A stretch of 47,126 bases of DNA from Myxococcota bacterium (GCA_030748735.1 JASMLK010000101.1:1-47126), one strand, 5' to 3'. Positions 33,186-42,423 are shown, counted from the first letter of the stretch. Numbers and translations: made by a program. The notes: generated by a model from the letters alone, not told the origin.

Positions 33186-33608
33186 ATGCTCGAAGTAAGC
33201 GTTACCCGCGACTCGGACCTTTCCGCCGAAACCGTCTACGAACTGCTCGCCGACTTCGGCGACACGAGCTGGATGAACGGCGTCGCCAAGGTCGAAATCG
33301 AAGGTGAAGGCGTCGGCATGGTGCGACTCGTCTTCGCGAGCACGGACGGCCCGCCGGTGCACGAGAAGCTGACCGCCCGCGACGATCTCGCGCGCAAGGT
33401 CAGCTACGAGATCACCGAGGGGAACCCGCTGCCGGTCGAAAACTACGCGGCCGACTGTACGGTCACCGAGTTGGGCAACGGCTGTCAGCTCGAATGGACC
33501 GGGCGCTTCGACGCCAGGGGCGTCGACGACGAAACCGCAAAGACGACCGTCGAAGGCATGTACAACGTCATGGTCGGCTGGGTACTCGACCGCGCAGCCG
33601 AACTCTAG
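33186..33608 (+). CDS. SRPBCC-family (START-like) protein
   Basis: The 140-residue protein has the helix-grip start EVSVTRDSDLSAETVYELLADFGDTSWM, then KVEIEGEGVGMVRLV and a long C-terminal helix (ETAKTTVEGMYNVMVGWVL). This polyketide-cyclase/START fold makes a hydrophobic pocket for lipids or ring compounds. It may hold or shuttle a substrate of the surrounding pathway; no catalytic residue is evident. A strong AAGGAGG ribosome-binding site precedes the ATG. Confidence 0.82.
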   Translation: MLEVSVTRDSDLSAETVYELLADFGDTSWMNGVAKVEIEGEGVGMVRLVFASTDGPPVHEKLTARDDLARKVSYEITEGNPLPVENYAADCTVTELGNGCQLEWTGRFDARGVDDETAKTTVEGMYNVMVGWVLDRAAEL

Positions 33609-33638
33609 CCCTGCAGGGGCGTGTGAGGAGGCGTGTCG

Positions 33639-34730
33639 ATGTCGAAGGACTCTGAAGCACGCATCCTCGATGGAACGAGCTGGGCCGAGTTCTGCGACAC
33701 GCTCAAGAGAGCCGGTGAAGTCGTCTTGCGAGACACTTCACCCATGGACGCCTTCGAACGTGCCGAGGGCTTCCGTTATCTGTCACGCCTGACGCGCGTC
33801 GCCCTCGAGTCCTACATCGAGTTCGCCGACCCGGAGTTTCCGGTGTTGCGCCGACCCGCTCACGAAACCGTGAAGATCGGCGCCGACAACCCGGACAACT
33901 ACTACCAGAGCGCTGCGATCTCGGGCGCCCATGAGTATGTGATCCGCGGCACGCGCAACACGGTCCACTATCTCGGCATGGGGACCTACGTGGGCAACTA
34001 CGGCTCCGGCGGTCGCATGGGACAGAGCGGCTACGTCGAGGGTGTCGATCTCGCGTACGACGAGAACGGACGCTTCGAAATCCTGCTGAGCTGCAATGAA
34101 CCTGCATCGGGTAACTGGCTCCCGATGGAACCCGACACCTCTTCACTGATCGTGCGACAAACTTTTCAAGATCGCGCGACCGAGAAGATCGCCGATCTCA
34201 CGGTCGAACGGGTGGGGGGAGAAGGCGCGCTCCCGATCACGGCTGCACATGTCGACGAAGGTCTCGCGGCGGCCGCCGCCTACGTGCGCGGTACCGCGAA
34301 CCTCTTCACCGACTGGACGGAGAGCTTCGCCAAACACCCGAACGAACTCCGCCTGCTCGACCCGAACATCGCGAGTGCGGCCCACGGTGATCCCAACATC
34401 TGTTACTACCACGGCTATTGGGAACTCGACGAAGGCGAAGCCCTCGTCATCGAAACCACCCCGCCCGAATGCGATTACTGGAACTTCCAGCTCAACAACT
34501 ACTGGATGGAGTCGCTCGACTACCGCTACCACGCGATCGACGTCAATCATCACGGTGCGCGCCGTGAGGATGACGGACGCGTGGTCATCGTGGTGGCGCC
34601 GGACGACCCGGGGCGCGGCAACTGGATCGACACCGCGGGGCATCTTCGCGGAACGATGTGCCTGCGCTGGATCCGAGCGGACCACCACCCGAAGCCGGAG
34701 TGCCGGGTGGTGAAGGCTTCGACCCTCTAA
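33639..34730 (+). CDS. DUF1214-domain protein
   Basis: The 363-residue protein begins MSKDSEARILDGTSWAEF; ATG 33639 is preferred to GTG 33633 because GAGGAGG lies 7 bases upstream. The N-terminal part has PVLRRPAHETVKIGADNPDNYYQSA. The C-terminal DUF1214 part has ETTPPECDYWNFQLNNYWMESLD and a Trp/His-rich stretch. Family members occur in lipid and xenobiotic clusters but have no settled function. A truncated paralogue lies at 37475-37903. The stop overlaps the end of the convergent MBL gene by 4 bases. Confidence 0.8.
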   Translation: MSKDSEARILDGTSWAEFCDTLKRAGEVVLRDTSPMDAFERAEGFRYLSRLTRVALESYIEFADPEFPVLRRPAHETVKIGADNPDNYYQSAAISGAHEYVIRGTRNTVHYLGMGTYVGNYGSGGRMGQSGYVEGVDLAYDENGRFEILLSCNEPASGNWLPMEPDTSSLIVRQTFQDRATEKIADLTVERVGGEGALPITAAHVDEGLAAAAAYVRGTANLFTDWTESFAKHPNELRLLDPNIASAAHGDPNICYYHGYWELDEGEALVIETTPPECDYWNFQLNNYWMESLDYRYHAIDVNHHGARREDDGRVVIVVAPDDPGRGNWIDTAGHLRGTMCLRWIRADHHPKPECRVVKASTL

Positions 34731-36139
34731 CCCGCCGCTTCACCCTCGGCGGCGGCGATCCGCGCATCGGTATCGCGAAGCCGATAGCGCAGCCAATCGT
34801 TTTCGTAGCTGTTGTCGAGGTCTTCCCGCGACTGCTCGAGCAGGTCTTCGAGGACTTGCTTGCGGGCTTCGAGACCGGCGAGATGGTTGTTGCCGTCGGC
34901 GAGAACGAACTCGAGCAGGTGGAGCCCTTCGATGAGTCGCCCCGCTTCGATGTGCGCGTTGGCGTGCGCCACCAGGTTCTCCACACCGGCGAGTTTCGCC
35001 ACCTCACTCCACACCGCCGAAGCGGGTACGGAATAGAGCTCCGTCGTCGTGTCGAAGTGGAACCAGGTCGCGTAGTACTCCCAGATGCTCTTCACCGCCC
35101 AGGACACGCGGCCGTGCACCTGGGAGAGTTCGAGTTCGGGCGGAAGCGAAATCTCGGCCATCAGCTCGTGCACGGTCTTGCCCGCGTTCATGCCCGCAAT
35201 CACGGCGTCGTGCACGTGCTGCACCGCGTCGCGCATCTTGATCAGCGACGCCTTGATGCCTTCCTTGCCTTCGATCGGATCGTTGTGGCTGGGGACGATC
35301 ATCTCGGGTTCGAGCGCGATCACCGTGTCGAGGGAGCGGGTGTACTCGATCGGCTTGCGGATCTTCTCGCCCCGCATCGTGAAGACGTTCGGAAACTGCG
35401 GAAAGAGCGGGCCGAAGAAGTCACCGCTGAAGAAGATCTTCTGGTCCGGGAGCCAGAGGCTCAGGTTGTCTACGCCTTCGGCGCCCGGTGTCGGGATCAC
35501 TTCGAAACGCACACCGCCCTGCTCGAAGCGGAGCACGTCGCCGTCGTCGACGAGCACGTTCGGCACGACGTTGCCGTATTCGAGAAAGCCGATGTTCGGC
35601 GGCTCTTCGGGCATGAAGGGGAAGAGCGTTCGGTTGCGATGCCAGAGATACGGTTCGAGGGCCTTCAAGTAGCGCTGCTCTTCCGGGTACTCCTGGTGCG
35701 CGACGATGTCCGTCCCTTCTTCGACCCAGAACTGTGTGCCTCCCGCGTGGTCTTGATGGGAGTGGCTCAAGATCACGTGCGTGATCTTTCCCGGTACGGC
35801 TTCGCCGAGTAGCCGCCGCTGCTTGGCCGCCTGGGTGGCGAGGCCGGTGTCGAAGATGACGTTGCCTTCGCTGGTCTTGATGAGGTGCGTGTTCGCGACG
35901 CCGCGCACCTGCCACACGACGTCGTCGAGCTGGCGGACTTCGATCGGAACGTTGATGAGGTCGTTGGCCGCGCGCTCGGTTTCGCCGAGGCTCGCGAGCC
36001 GTTCGGTCGCGATGTCGCCGATCATTTCGGCGCTCTTCAACTCCGCGCTCTTCTGCAGGTCGTCACAACCGAGTGTCACAGTGGCCACGAGAGCGAGAAG
36101 GGCGAAGACGGGCGTGCGGAGTTGTCGCAGGGGCGTCAT
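34727..36139 (-). CDS. Alkylsulfatase-like MBL-fold lipoprotein
   Basis: Metallo-beta-lactamase fold with zinc motif SHSHQDHAGG (HxHxDH), NTHLIKTSEGNVIFDTGL before it, and SGDFFGPLFPQFPNVF and VPSHNDPIEG after. The C-terminal region HGRVSWAVKSIWEYYATWF to LEARKQVLEDLLEQS matches the dimerisation domain of SdsA-type alkyl sulfatases. The start MTPLRQLRTPVFALL at 36139 was chosen because it gives a lipoprotein signal ending VTLGC, with GGAGA upstream; the frame is open 50 residues further. At 470 residues it lacks the SCP-2-like third domain of SdsA. It probably hydrolyses a sulfate or other ester at the envelope. Confidence 0.85.
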   Translation of the reverse strand: MTPLRQLRTPVFALLALVATVTLGCDDLQKSAELKSAEMIGDIATERLASLGETERAANDLINVPIEVRQLDDVVWQVRGVANTHLIKTSEGNVIFDTGLATQAAKQRRLLGEAVPGKITHVILSHSHQDHAGGTQFWVEEGTDIVAHQEYPEEQRYLKALEPYLWHRNRTLFPFMPEEPPNIGFLEYGNVVPNVLVDDGDVLRFEQGGVRFEVIPTPGAEGVDNLSLWLPDQKIFFSGDFFGPLFPQFPNVFTMRGEKIRKPIEYTRSLDTVIALEPEMIVPSHNDPIEGKEGIKASLIKMRDAVQHVHDAVIAGMNAGKTVHELMAEISLPPELELSQVHGRVSWAVKSIWEYYATWFHFDTTTELYSVPASAVWSEVAKLAGVENLVAHANAHIEAGRLIEGLHLLEFVLADGNNHLAGLEARKQVLEDLLEQSREDLDNSYENDWLRYRLRDTDARIAAAEGEAAG

Positions 36140-36189
36140 GGAATCTCCAGTCAGGGCGGGCGACGCGGCCTTCGGGGCGTCGGCGGCCC

Positions 36190-36534
36190 ATGCGAAAGGG
36201 ACGAAGAAGGTACTGGCACCGGTGGTACGGACAACCACGCGCAAAGCTTGGACGCGACGACCAGACGATCGCGTCGTCGATTCTCCTCGCAACGAAGGGC
36301 GGCGCCGCCCAGCGCGCGATCGTGACCTGGCATTTCGGCTGGGCCGACGACCGGCAGCAACTCGCCTCGCGCCTCCACACGCTCGCCCTCGTCCTGCTGC
36401 CGCTCGGGTTCTTCACGGGCGAGCTCGTGATTCACGGTGGCGACCCGGAAATCGGCATCTTGCTCGTGCCAGTGGGAGCGCTCGTCTTGCTGGCCGCGAT
36501 CTTCCTCACCGCGCGCGACGTTGGCGGTCGCTAG
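36190..36534 (+). CDS. Small two-helix membrane protein, unknown
   Basis: The 114-residue ORF starts MRKGRRRYWHRWYGQ, a basic cytoplasmic end, and has two hydrophobic helices near residues 65-82 (LALVLLPLGFFTGELVI) and 88-107 (GILLVPVGALVLLAAIFLTA). The predicted start lies just upstream of the divergent MBL gene. No family is recognised. Coding status rests on the helices and frame alone. Confidence 0.5.
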   Translation: MRKGRRRYWHRWYGQPRAKLGRDDQTIASSILLATKGGAAQRAIVTWHFGWADDRQQLASRLHTLALVLLPLGFFTGELVIHGGDPEIGILLVPVGALVLLAAIFLTARDVGGR

Positions 36535-36544
36535 CGCTCGAGCG

Positions 36545-37399
36545 TCATTCCACGTCGACCCGCGCACCTTCGACGATCACGTCGTACACGTAGCCGTGCC
36601 CGAAGTCGCGGTTGGTCGTAAGGGTGCCGCGCACGAGGACGACGTCACCCTCGGTCGCGGGGTCGTCGGTCGTCACGACCAGGTCGTTGCGACCGTCCGC
36701 ACTGCTCGTTCCGTCTTGCAGGTGCAGCCAGTTCGTTCCCATGATGCGCGGTGAGTACTTCATCACACGCCCGCGGATGGCGATCGTCTGGCCGTCCAGC
36801 GCGCTCGCCCGCTCGAAGACTTCGGCAACCGCAACCCCACCTTCGGGTGGACTGATGCCCTCGAAAGTGGTGGCGGGTGCGGCGGCGGCGCGACTCGGAC
36901 TGGGATGGGGTGTGGTTCGGTCGCCCGACGTGCTGCGCAGGTTCGCCATTGCACGGGGCTTCTGCTTCGAAGCCACGCGGATCCTCTCCGCGAAGTAGAC
37001 CAACGGAAAGGTTCGCCCGAGCGAGTCGCTGCGGTAGTTCTGCATGGGGCTGTGGGTCGGGATCGAAACACGGTCACCCACCTGCACGGGAAAACGTGGT
37101 GCCGCCGCCCAGGCCGACCGTGTGCCTGCGTCGACCTTTACATAGGTGTACGACGAGGCGTCCACCGTTTCGGTCACGGTGCCCACCAGCTCGTTCGCGG
37201 ACGCTTGCCCCGGATGCACGGCACCCGCCGGCGTCTGGTCGATGGGCGGATGGTTCGGTGGCATGGGGACCTGTGCGTTCGCAGCGATCGCGGCGGTCAT
37301 CGCGAGGCCACCCAGAATAGACACCCAGGCAGTTCGCCTGGCCGTCGCGTTCGAGGTTCTTCCGATTCTTCGATATGTGCCCACGTCGTCTCGCTCCAT
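36545..37399 (-). CDS. Exported OB-fold-like protein, unknown
   Basis: From ATG 37399 the 284-residue product has a signal peptide (TAWVSILGGLAMTAAIAANAQ) and two OB-like segments. The first is VGTVTETVDASSYTYVKVDAG near residue 70, with a pattern seen in NrfJ-type and related periplasmic OB proteins; the second is GQTIAIRGRVMKYSPRIMGTNWLHLQDGT near 210. The linker is Ser/Pro/Thr-rich. An upstream start at 37444 adds 15 basic residues. Function unknown; it converges with the small membrane protein. Confidence 0.7.
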   Translation of the reverse strand: MERDDVGTYRRIGRTSNATARRTAWVSILGGLAMTAAIAANAQVPMPPNHPPIDQTPAGAVHPGQASANELVGTVTETVDASSYTYVKVDAGTRSAWAAAPRFPVQVGDRVSIPTHSPMQNYRSDSLGRTFPLVYFAERIRVASKQKPRAMANLRSTSGDRTTPHPSPSRAAAAPATTFEGISPPEGGVAVAEVFERASALDGQTIAIRGRVMKYSPRIMGTNWLHLQDGTSSADGRNDLVVTTDDPATEGDVVLVRGTLTTNRDFGHGYVYDVIVEGARVDVE

Positions 37400-37474
37400 T
37401 GATCGTGCTCTTCTGTTCCTGCTCGTCCTGCCCGCCCGCGCCAACGTCCCGATTCAACGCCGGACGCGCGCAGG

Positions 37475-37903
37475 CTACATCACTTCTGCGCGCCGCTGTA
37501 CGTGACCTGCAGCCTGTGTGACATCGGTACCAAAGTCCCGGTTCCCCGGGCCGATCTCTATGCATAGCCCCAGGTAGTCCACCGTGCCGCGCGTTCCCTT
37601 GATGAGGTAGTCGTTGCCCGGGTTGATGGAACAGGTCTGGTAGTAGTTGTCCGGGTTGTCGGCCCCGATCTTGATCGTGGTGTGAACCGGGCAACGCAGC
37701 TGCGGGAAATCGGGGTCTCCGTGTTCGAGGAAGCTCTCGAGCCCCGCGCGCAGCAGGCGGGTCAGGTAGCGGTAGCCCTCGGCCTTGTCGAAAGCATTGT
37801 CTGGGGCCGCCTTGCTCTGCACGATCTGGCCCGCCTCCTTCAAGGCGTCGCAGAACTCGTCCCAGGTCTGGCCATTCAGTACGCGGTTCTCGGATTCGCT
37901 CAT
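37475..37903 (-). pseudogene. Truncated DUF1214-family paralogue
   Basis: From ATG 37903 (AGGAAGGCGAGC upstream) the product SESENRVLNGQTWDEFCDAL to PVHTTIKIGADNPDNYYQTC lines up with the first 130 residues of the full DUF1214 gene at 33639. It then leaves the match at GTRGTVDYLGL and stops after 142 residues instead of about 363. The C-terminal DUF1214 domain is not found downstream, so this is a 3'-truncated copy. Its good ribosome-binding site means a short protein could still be made. Confidence 0.75.
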
Positions 37904-38101
37904 GCTCGCCTTCCTACCCCCGCCGCGAGGACGCGGGACGCTGGTGTGGGGTTGGTTGCCTCGGAGTGGACGAGCATCGCGAATCACCGGACCAATTCAG
38001 AGGTGAGACGCGAGCCCGCGAAGTCGCTTGCCCGACACGAGGCGGCGCTTGATCGCCTCGAGACCGCGACCTAGCCTTTTGCGTGAAGGGAGGTCCTCCC
38101 C

Positions 38102-38749
38102 ATGGCTCGTCGTCCCGTGGCGCAGCGCGCGCCTTTCCTCTTCGCTTCGCCTGGCCAGGTGGGCAGATGGTCGGCCATCACCCTGCTCTGCTGCGGCTTC
38201 GTGGTTTCCTGTTCGGGAGACGACGCGCCGAAAGAGGCGTCCGACGAGGCCGCCCTCCCAGTGGAGATCACCGGGCGATACAAGATGTCGGGTGTGACGA
38301 CCACGCCGGGGAGTGACCAGAAGCGCAAGATCCGCGGCACGATCATCCTCGAGCAGAAGGGTGACAAGTACACCGCAAGCTATGAGTTCAAGACGAGCTT
38401 CCCGGGTGAAGGGCAGCCCGTCGATGCCGACGTCATCGGCGTCGGCGACGGCGACATCCAGGGTCGCAAGCTCATCGGTACGGCGAAGACCCAGATCGTC
38501 GTTTCCTCTGTGCCTGGTGTCGACACCGGCTTCGCGTTCGCCCCGCGACGCGTTTCCGCACGCATCGTTTCGAATTCGACCGCCGAGTATCAAGCGGACG
38601 GCACCTTCGAGGTCGAGATCGAAAGCCGCGCCGACGAAGGCGAGACCGACTACCAGGCGACGCGTACCCGCATGCGCGGCAAGCGCATCGGCGACATCGG
38701 CGCTCAGCCACTCGGTGGCAGACCCGGGTTCCCGAAGACTACGAAGTAG
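38102..38749 (+). CDS. Predicted lipoprotein, function unknown
   Basis: The 215-residue protein has a long basic N-terminus, a hydrophobic stretch (SAITLLCCGFVVSC) and a lipobox FVVSC near Cys37. The mature part alternates short strands (ITGRYKMSGVTT, GTIILEQKGDKYTASYEFK) that suggest a lipocalin- or beta-sandwich-like fold, and ends PGFPKTTK. No family recognised. GGAGGTCC upstream is a good ribosome-binding site. Confidence 0.65.
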   Translation: MARRPVAQRAPFLFASPGQVGRWSAITLLCCGFVVSCSGDDAPKEASDEAALPVEITGRYKMSGVTTTPGSDQKRKIRGTIILEQKGDKYTASYEFKTSFPGEGQPVDADVIGVGDGDIQGRKLIGTAKTQIVVSSVPGVDTGFAFAPRRVSARIVSNSTAEYQADGTFEVEIESRADEGETDYQATRTRMRGKRIGDIGAQPLGGRPGFPKTTK

Positions 38750-38800
38750 AAGCGGATCGCGGTGGAAGAACGCCTACACCGGTCGTAAGCTGCCGCACGA

Positions 38801-38950
38801 AACGATGACGACGATGTCCTCGTCCACCGACTGAAGCTGACCGCCTACCGCAACAGCCACGCCGAGGTGGCAGAGCAGACCCTCGAACGCCCGCTCTTCA
38901 TCCTCGGCCTCCCGCGCTCGGGCACCACCCTGCATTCAGCCGGTGGGTGA
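38801..38950 (+). pseudogene. Sulfotransferase N-terminal remnant
   Basis: The frame reads LKLTAYRNSHAEVAEQTLER and then PLFILGLPRSGTTLHSAGG before TGA at 38948-38950. GLPRSGTT is the PAPS 5'-phosphosulfate loop of the sulfotransferase family, and the lead-in matches that family's N-terminus. There is no start codon with a ribosome-binding site and no C-terminal half. The gene is a fragment cut just after the PAPS loop. Confidence 0.7.
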
Positions 38951-39030
38951 TCCCGTCGAATTGCTGATTTCATGACCGTTCCGGTGCGCATGGACCAATG
39001 GACGGGGCCGGAACCCATACGAGACGTGTA

Positions 39031-39039
39031 GTATCGTAA
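39031..39039 (+). promoter_or_regulatory. GTATCGTAA word before the TetR gene, candidate autoregulatory site
   Basis: GTATCGTAA matches the words at 42522-42530 and 29456-29463 (8 of 9 in the latter). It overlaps a possible -10, TAGTAT at 39029-39034, 64 bases before the preferred TetR start. TACGA about 15 bases upstream is its imperfect partner. Confidence 0.4.
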
Positions 39040-39097
39040 CGCCTCTTTCCCCGAGTCGGCCCATCGGTTGGCCGGTCGCCAGCGAAGCGAGTCGCAC

Positions 39098-39691
39098 GTG
39101 TCAGGAACGTCGCCCAACAACTCCGGATCGAGCGCCGGACGGCCCCGCAGCGAGCAGGCGCACCAGGCCATCCTCGACGCCACCCTCGAGTTGTTGGTCG
39201 AAGGCGGCTACTCGGCGCTCACGGTCGAAGGTGTCGCGTCGCGCGCGGGTGTGGGCAAGGCGACGATCTATCGCCGCTGGGCGTCGAAGCTCCCGCTGAT
39301 CGTCGAAGCGTTCGGCGGACTGCCCGGCTTCGAAGACTGCGACACGGGCAACCTCTCCGACGATCTGAAGCGGATGCTCGGCCGCTACCTCGAGGTCTTC
39401 AACACGACAGCACTTTCGGCCGTGCTCCCGAGCCTTGCCGGTGAGCGCTTCCACAACGACGAACTGTCGACCTTGTTCGAGCCGGTTTCGATGTCTCGAC
39501 GTCGGCCATTGATCGACGCCCTCGAACGCGCGCAAGAGCGCGGCGAGCTCTCCAGGGAGATCGACCTCGAACTCGCGGCCGACCTCGTCGTGGGTCCGAT
39601 CGCGGTCGCCCTCTTCTTCAAGGGCGGACGCCTCAAGCCCGAAATGGTCGGCCCCATGGTCGACCTCGCACTGCGAGGACTACGCGCATAG
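39098..39691 (+). CDS. TetR/AcrR-family transcriptional regulator
   Basis: The 197-residue regulator has the N-terminal helix-turn-helix GRPRSEQAHQAILDATLELL and GGYSALTVEGVASRAGVGKATIYRRWASK. Its C-terminal ligand domain is of the TetR_C_11-like type (VLPSLAGERFHNDELSTLF, then RRRPLIDALERAQERGELS). The start is taken as GTG 39098; TTG 39068 would add ten residues. It sits beside fatty-acid/steroid genes and may respond to an acyl-CoA. It does not look like actinobacterial KstR2, which has a different N-terminus and C-terminal domain. Confidence 0.88.
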   Translation: MSGTSPNNSGSSAGRPRSEQAHQAILDATLELLVEGGYSALTVEGVASRAGVGKATIYRRWASKLPLIVEAFGGLPGFEDCDTGNLSDDLKRMLGRYLEVFNTTALSAVLPSLAGERFHNDELSTLFEPVSMSRRRPLIDALERAQERGELSREIDLELAADLVVGPIAVALFFKGGRLKPEMVGPMVDLALRGLRA

Positions 39692-39726
39692 GAAAACCTG
39701 GAGGGGAACGGGAAGGAAGCAACAGC

Positions 39727-40824
39727 ATGCAAACATCACACGTAGCGCTCCCAGCAGCTGTGAAACCCAGAAGCAGACCAGGCACCCGCTCGATTGCCGC
39801 GGTCTTCGCGGCCATGGCGCTGTTGTTTTCGGCGCAGCCCGCCAACGCGCAGCAGTGGTTCGTCATCGATGGCGGACGCGGCCCGGTGCACGTCTACATC
39901 CCCTCGAACTACTCGCCGTTTTCTCCGGCACCACTCGGGGTGTTCCTGCACGCGTACGGTTGGACCGTCGAAGAAACGAAGGCCTACTTCCAACTCGAAA
40001 CGCATGCGGAAGAGTACGGCGCGATCTTGTTGCTCCCGGAAGGTTCGCGCGACGGCTTCGACAACCCGTTCTGGAATGCCACCGTGGCGTGCTGCGACTT
40101 CTGGAACACGGGCATCGACGACTCGCAGTACCTGCGTTCGTTGATCGAAGGCATGCAGACGAACCTCAACATCAACCCTGCGCGGATTCACGTCGCCGGT
40201 CTTTCGAACGGTGGCTTCATGGCTCACCGCATGGCTTGCGATCACGCGGACTTGATTGCCGGAATCGCGAACATCTCGGGATCGACGTACTTCGACCCCT
40301 CTCTGTGCCAGCCTTCGCGTCCCGTCCACGTTCTCGAAATTCGAGCCACCGCCGACCCGTTGATCTTGTACGAAGGCGGCCTGTTCGTTGGCTCTCCCTA
40401 TCCCGGGGCGATCGATACCGCGGAGCAGTCGGCCGTGAACTCCGGCTGCTCCCTCGTCTACGACGACGACTTTCCCGCACTCGACTTCGACGCGGCCGTG
40501 CCGGGCAGCGAGACCCTCACTCGCCGCTACGCCGATGGCTGCTGGCCGCATGGTTCCGTGACCTTGTGGACGGTCGAGGAAGGCGGGCACGTGCCGGACG
40601 TCAGCGAAAACGCGATGAGCTACGTGTCCGCATTCTTCCATGCCCATCCGCAGGTGCCCCTATGGGCTGGAGGATGGAGTGGAGGACAACCCGGCGGGAG
40701 CTGGCCCGGGCCTGACGGGGATGGGTCGGGCATCGATTCCGACACGTTCGATTACCTGAACGGACACCCGCAGATCCAATGCCTGCTCGAATCGGGCCCG
40801 TATCAGTCGTGCATGCCCGAGTAG
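39727..40824 (+). CDS. Secreted LpqC/PHB-depolymerase-like esterase
   Basis: The 365-residue protein has a signal peptide (RSIAAVFAAMALLFSAQPANAQ) and an alpha/beta-hydrolase fold. RIHVAGLSNGGFMAHRMAC holds the nucleophile Ser in GLSNG, Asp is in RATADPLILY, and His is in VEEGGHVPDVS. Six or more cysteines suggest disulfides. The Gly/Trp/Pro-rich linker GGWSGGQPGGSWPGPDGDG leads to a short C-terminal part. The fold is that of polyester and feruloyl esterases; the substrate is unknown. It follows tetR by 35 bases. Confidence 0.82.
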   Translation: MQTSHVALPAAVKPRSRPGTRSIAAVFAAMALLFSAQPANAQQWFVIDGGRGPVHVYIPSNYSPFSPAPLGVFLHAYGWTVEETKAYFQLETHAEEYGAILLLPEGSRDGFDNPFWNATVACCDFWNTGIDDSQYLRSLIEGMQTNLNINPARIHVAGLSNGGFMAHRMACDHADLIAGIANISGSTYFDPSLCQPSRPVHVLEIRATADPLILYEGGLFVGSPYPGAIDTAEQSAVNSGCSLVYDDDFPALDFDAAVPGSETLTRRYADGCWPHGSVTLWTVEEGGHVPDVSENAMSYVSAFFHAHPQVPLWAGGWSGGQPGGSWPGPDGDGSGIDSDTFDYLNGHPQIQCLLESGPYQSCMPE

Positions 40825-40833
40825 CGAGCGCGG

Positions 40834-42423
40834 CTACGACTCGCTCTTCGCCGCATGCTCACGGAGCACGAACTTCGTGACCTTCCCCGACGCGTTGGTG
40901 GGGAGTTCCTGCATGACTTCCACGCGCCGCGGCACCTTGTAGTTCGCCATGTTGTCGCGGCACCAGGCGATCACGCTTTCCTGGCTGGCTTCCTGCCCGG
41001 GGGCGGGCACCACGAATGCCATGCCGACTTCGCCCATGCGTTCGTCCGGCACACCGATCACGGCCACCTGCTCGAACTGGCCGCTACCGAAGAGCGCACT
41101 TTCGATCTCGGCTGGATAGACGTTGAAGCCACCCGAGATGTACATGTCCTTGATGCGGTCGGTGATCTTCACGTAGCCGCGCTCGTCCATCACCGCGATG
41201 TCGCCGGTATGGAGCCAGCCGTCGCCGTCGATCGCCTTGGCGGTTTCGTCGGGGTCTTCGAAGTAGCCGCGCATCACGTTGTAACCGCGCACCCAGACTT
41301 CACCCGGTTCGCCGCGCGGCACTTCGTTGCCCTGCGGATCGACGCACACCACTTCGACGTCCGGGATCGCTCGTCCCGAAGTCGTCGCGATGGTCTCCGG
41401 GTCGTCGTCGAAGCGACACATCGTCGCGATGCCACACGACTCCGTGAGTCCATAACCGGTGATCACCGTTTCGAACCCGAGTTCGTCCTTCATGCGATGG
41501 ATGAGTTCGATCGGCGTGGGCGCTGCACCCGTCACCGCGAGTCGCAAGCTCGACGTGTCGTAGTTCGCGAAATCGGGGTGGGTGAGCATGCTCTGGTAGA
41601 TGGTCGGCGCACCGGGCAGCACGTTGATCTTTTCGTTCGCAATACGCTCGAGAATCATGGGCACGTCGAAGACCTGATGCGGCAGCACGGTGGCACCGCG
41701 CATCAAGCAAGCGAGCCAACCCGCCTTGTAGCCGAACGAATGGAAGAAGGGCATCACGATCAGGTAACGCTCACCTTCGCGCAGGCCGACCACTTCGCTC
41801 CACGCCATGAAGGAACGGATCGTCTGCCCGTGTGCGGTCATCACGCCCTTGGGGCTTCCCGTCGTACCCGAAGTAAAGAGGAAGTCGCAGAGATCTTCGG
41901 GGTCGACCGCGAGGGCACGCTCGCGTGCTTCGACACGCGACTCGCCCTTCCCCTCTTCGACGAAGGCGCCGAAGCCCACGCAGTCCTTCGCGTCACCGCG
42001 CAGGGTCACGATGCGTTCGACCGTGGGCAGTTCCTGCCCGTCGAGCATGGCGACATAGTTGGTGTCGAGGAACTCGCCCATCGTGCAGAGCATGCGGGCG
42101 CCACTCTTGTTCAGGATGTACGCCGCCTCGGAGCCTTTGAGCCGCGTGTTCATCGTCACCAGCACACCGCCCGCCATCTGGACACCGATCGCGGCGACGA
42201 TCCATTCCCAGATGTTCGGCGCCCAGACGCCTACGCGGTCACCGCTGCGAAGACCCGCGGCGTGAAACGCACTTGCGGCGTCGAGCCCCGCCTCGGCGAG
42301 CTCGTTGAAGGACAGGCGGTGCCCCTCGTCCTCGATCGCCGTGGCGTCACCAAAGCGTTCGGCGGCACCGAAAACCAGGCGCGGAATCGTGAGTTCGATC
42401 GTCTCGGCAGGGGCGTCGGGCAT
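40834..42423 (-). CDS. FadD3-like acyl-CoA ligase (HIP-CoA ligase type)
   Basis: The 529-residue adenylate-forming enzyme has the P-loop FTSGTTGSPKGVMTAHGQ and the A5 motif TGYGLTESCG. It also has GDGWLHTGDIAV and KDMYISGGFNVYPAEIE, and ends in the catalytic-Lys motif NASGKVTKF. The lid stretch PFFHSFGYKAGWLACLMRGAT and PGAPTIYQSMLTHPDF closely resemble FadD3 of Mycobacterium as I recall it. FadD3 activates the C/D-ring steroid acid HIP to its CoA ester. FadE30-like and IpdF-like genes nearby support this. The start MPDAPAETIE at 42423 follows a GAGGA; the frame is open 18 residues further. Confidence 0.85.
   Translation of the reverse strand: MPDAPAETIELTIPRLVFGAAERFGDATAIEDEGHRLSFNELAEAGLDAASAFHAAGLRSGDRVGVWAPNIWEWIVAAIGVQMAGGVLVTMNTRLKGSEAAYILNKSGARMLCTMGEFLDTNYVAMLDGQELPTVERIVTLRGDAKDCVGFGAFVEEGKGESRVEARERALAVDPEDLCDFLFTSGTTGSPKGVMTAHGQTIRSFMAWSEVVGLREGERYLIVMPFFHSFGYKAGWLACLMRGATVLPHQVFDVPMILERIANEKINVLPGAPTIYQSMLTHPDFANYDTSSLRLAVTGAAPTPIELIHRMKDELGFETVITGYGLTESCGIATMCRFDDDPETIATTSGRAIPDVEVVCVDPQGNEVPRGEPGEVWVRGYNVMRGYFEDPDETAKAIDGDGWLHTGDIAVMDERGYVKITDRIKDMYISGGFNVYPAEIESALFGSGQFEQVAVIGVPDERMGEVGMAFVVPAPGQEASQESVIAWCRDNMANYKVPRRVEVMQELPTNASGKVTKFVLREHAAKSES

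Noticed and set aside
39098..39691. Considered naming the TetR protein KstR2
   Set aside because: Its helix-turn-helix and C-terminal segments fit another TetR subfamily, despite the HIP-like neighbours.
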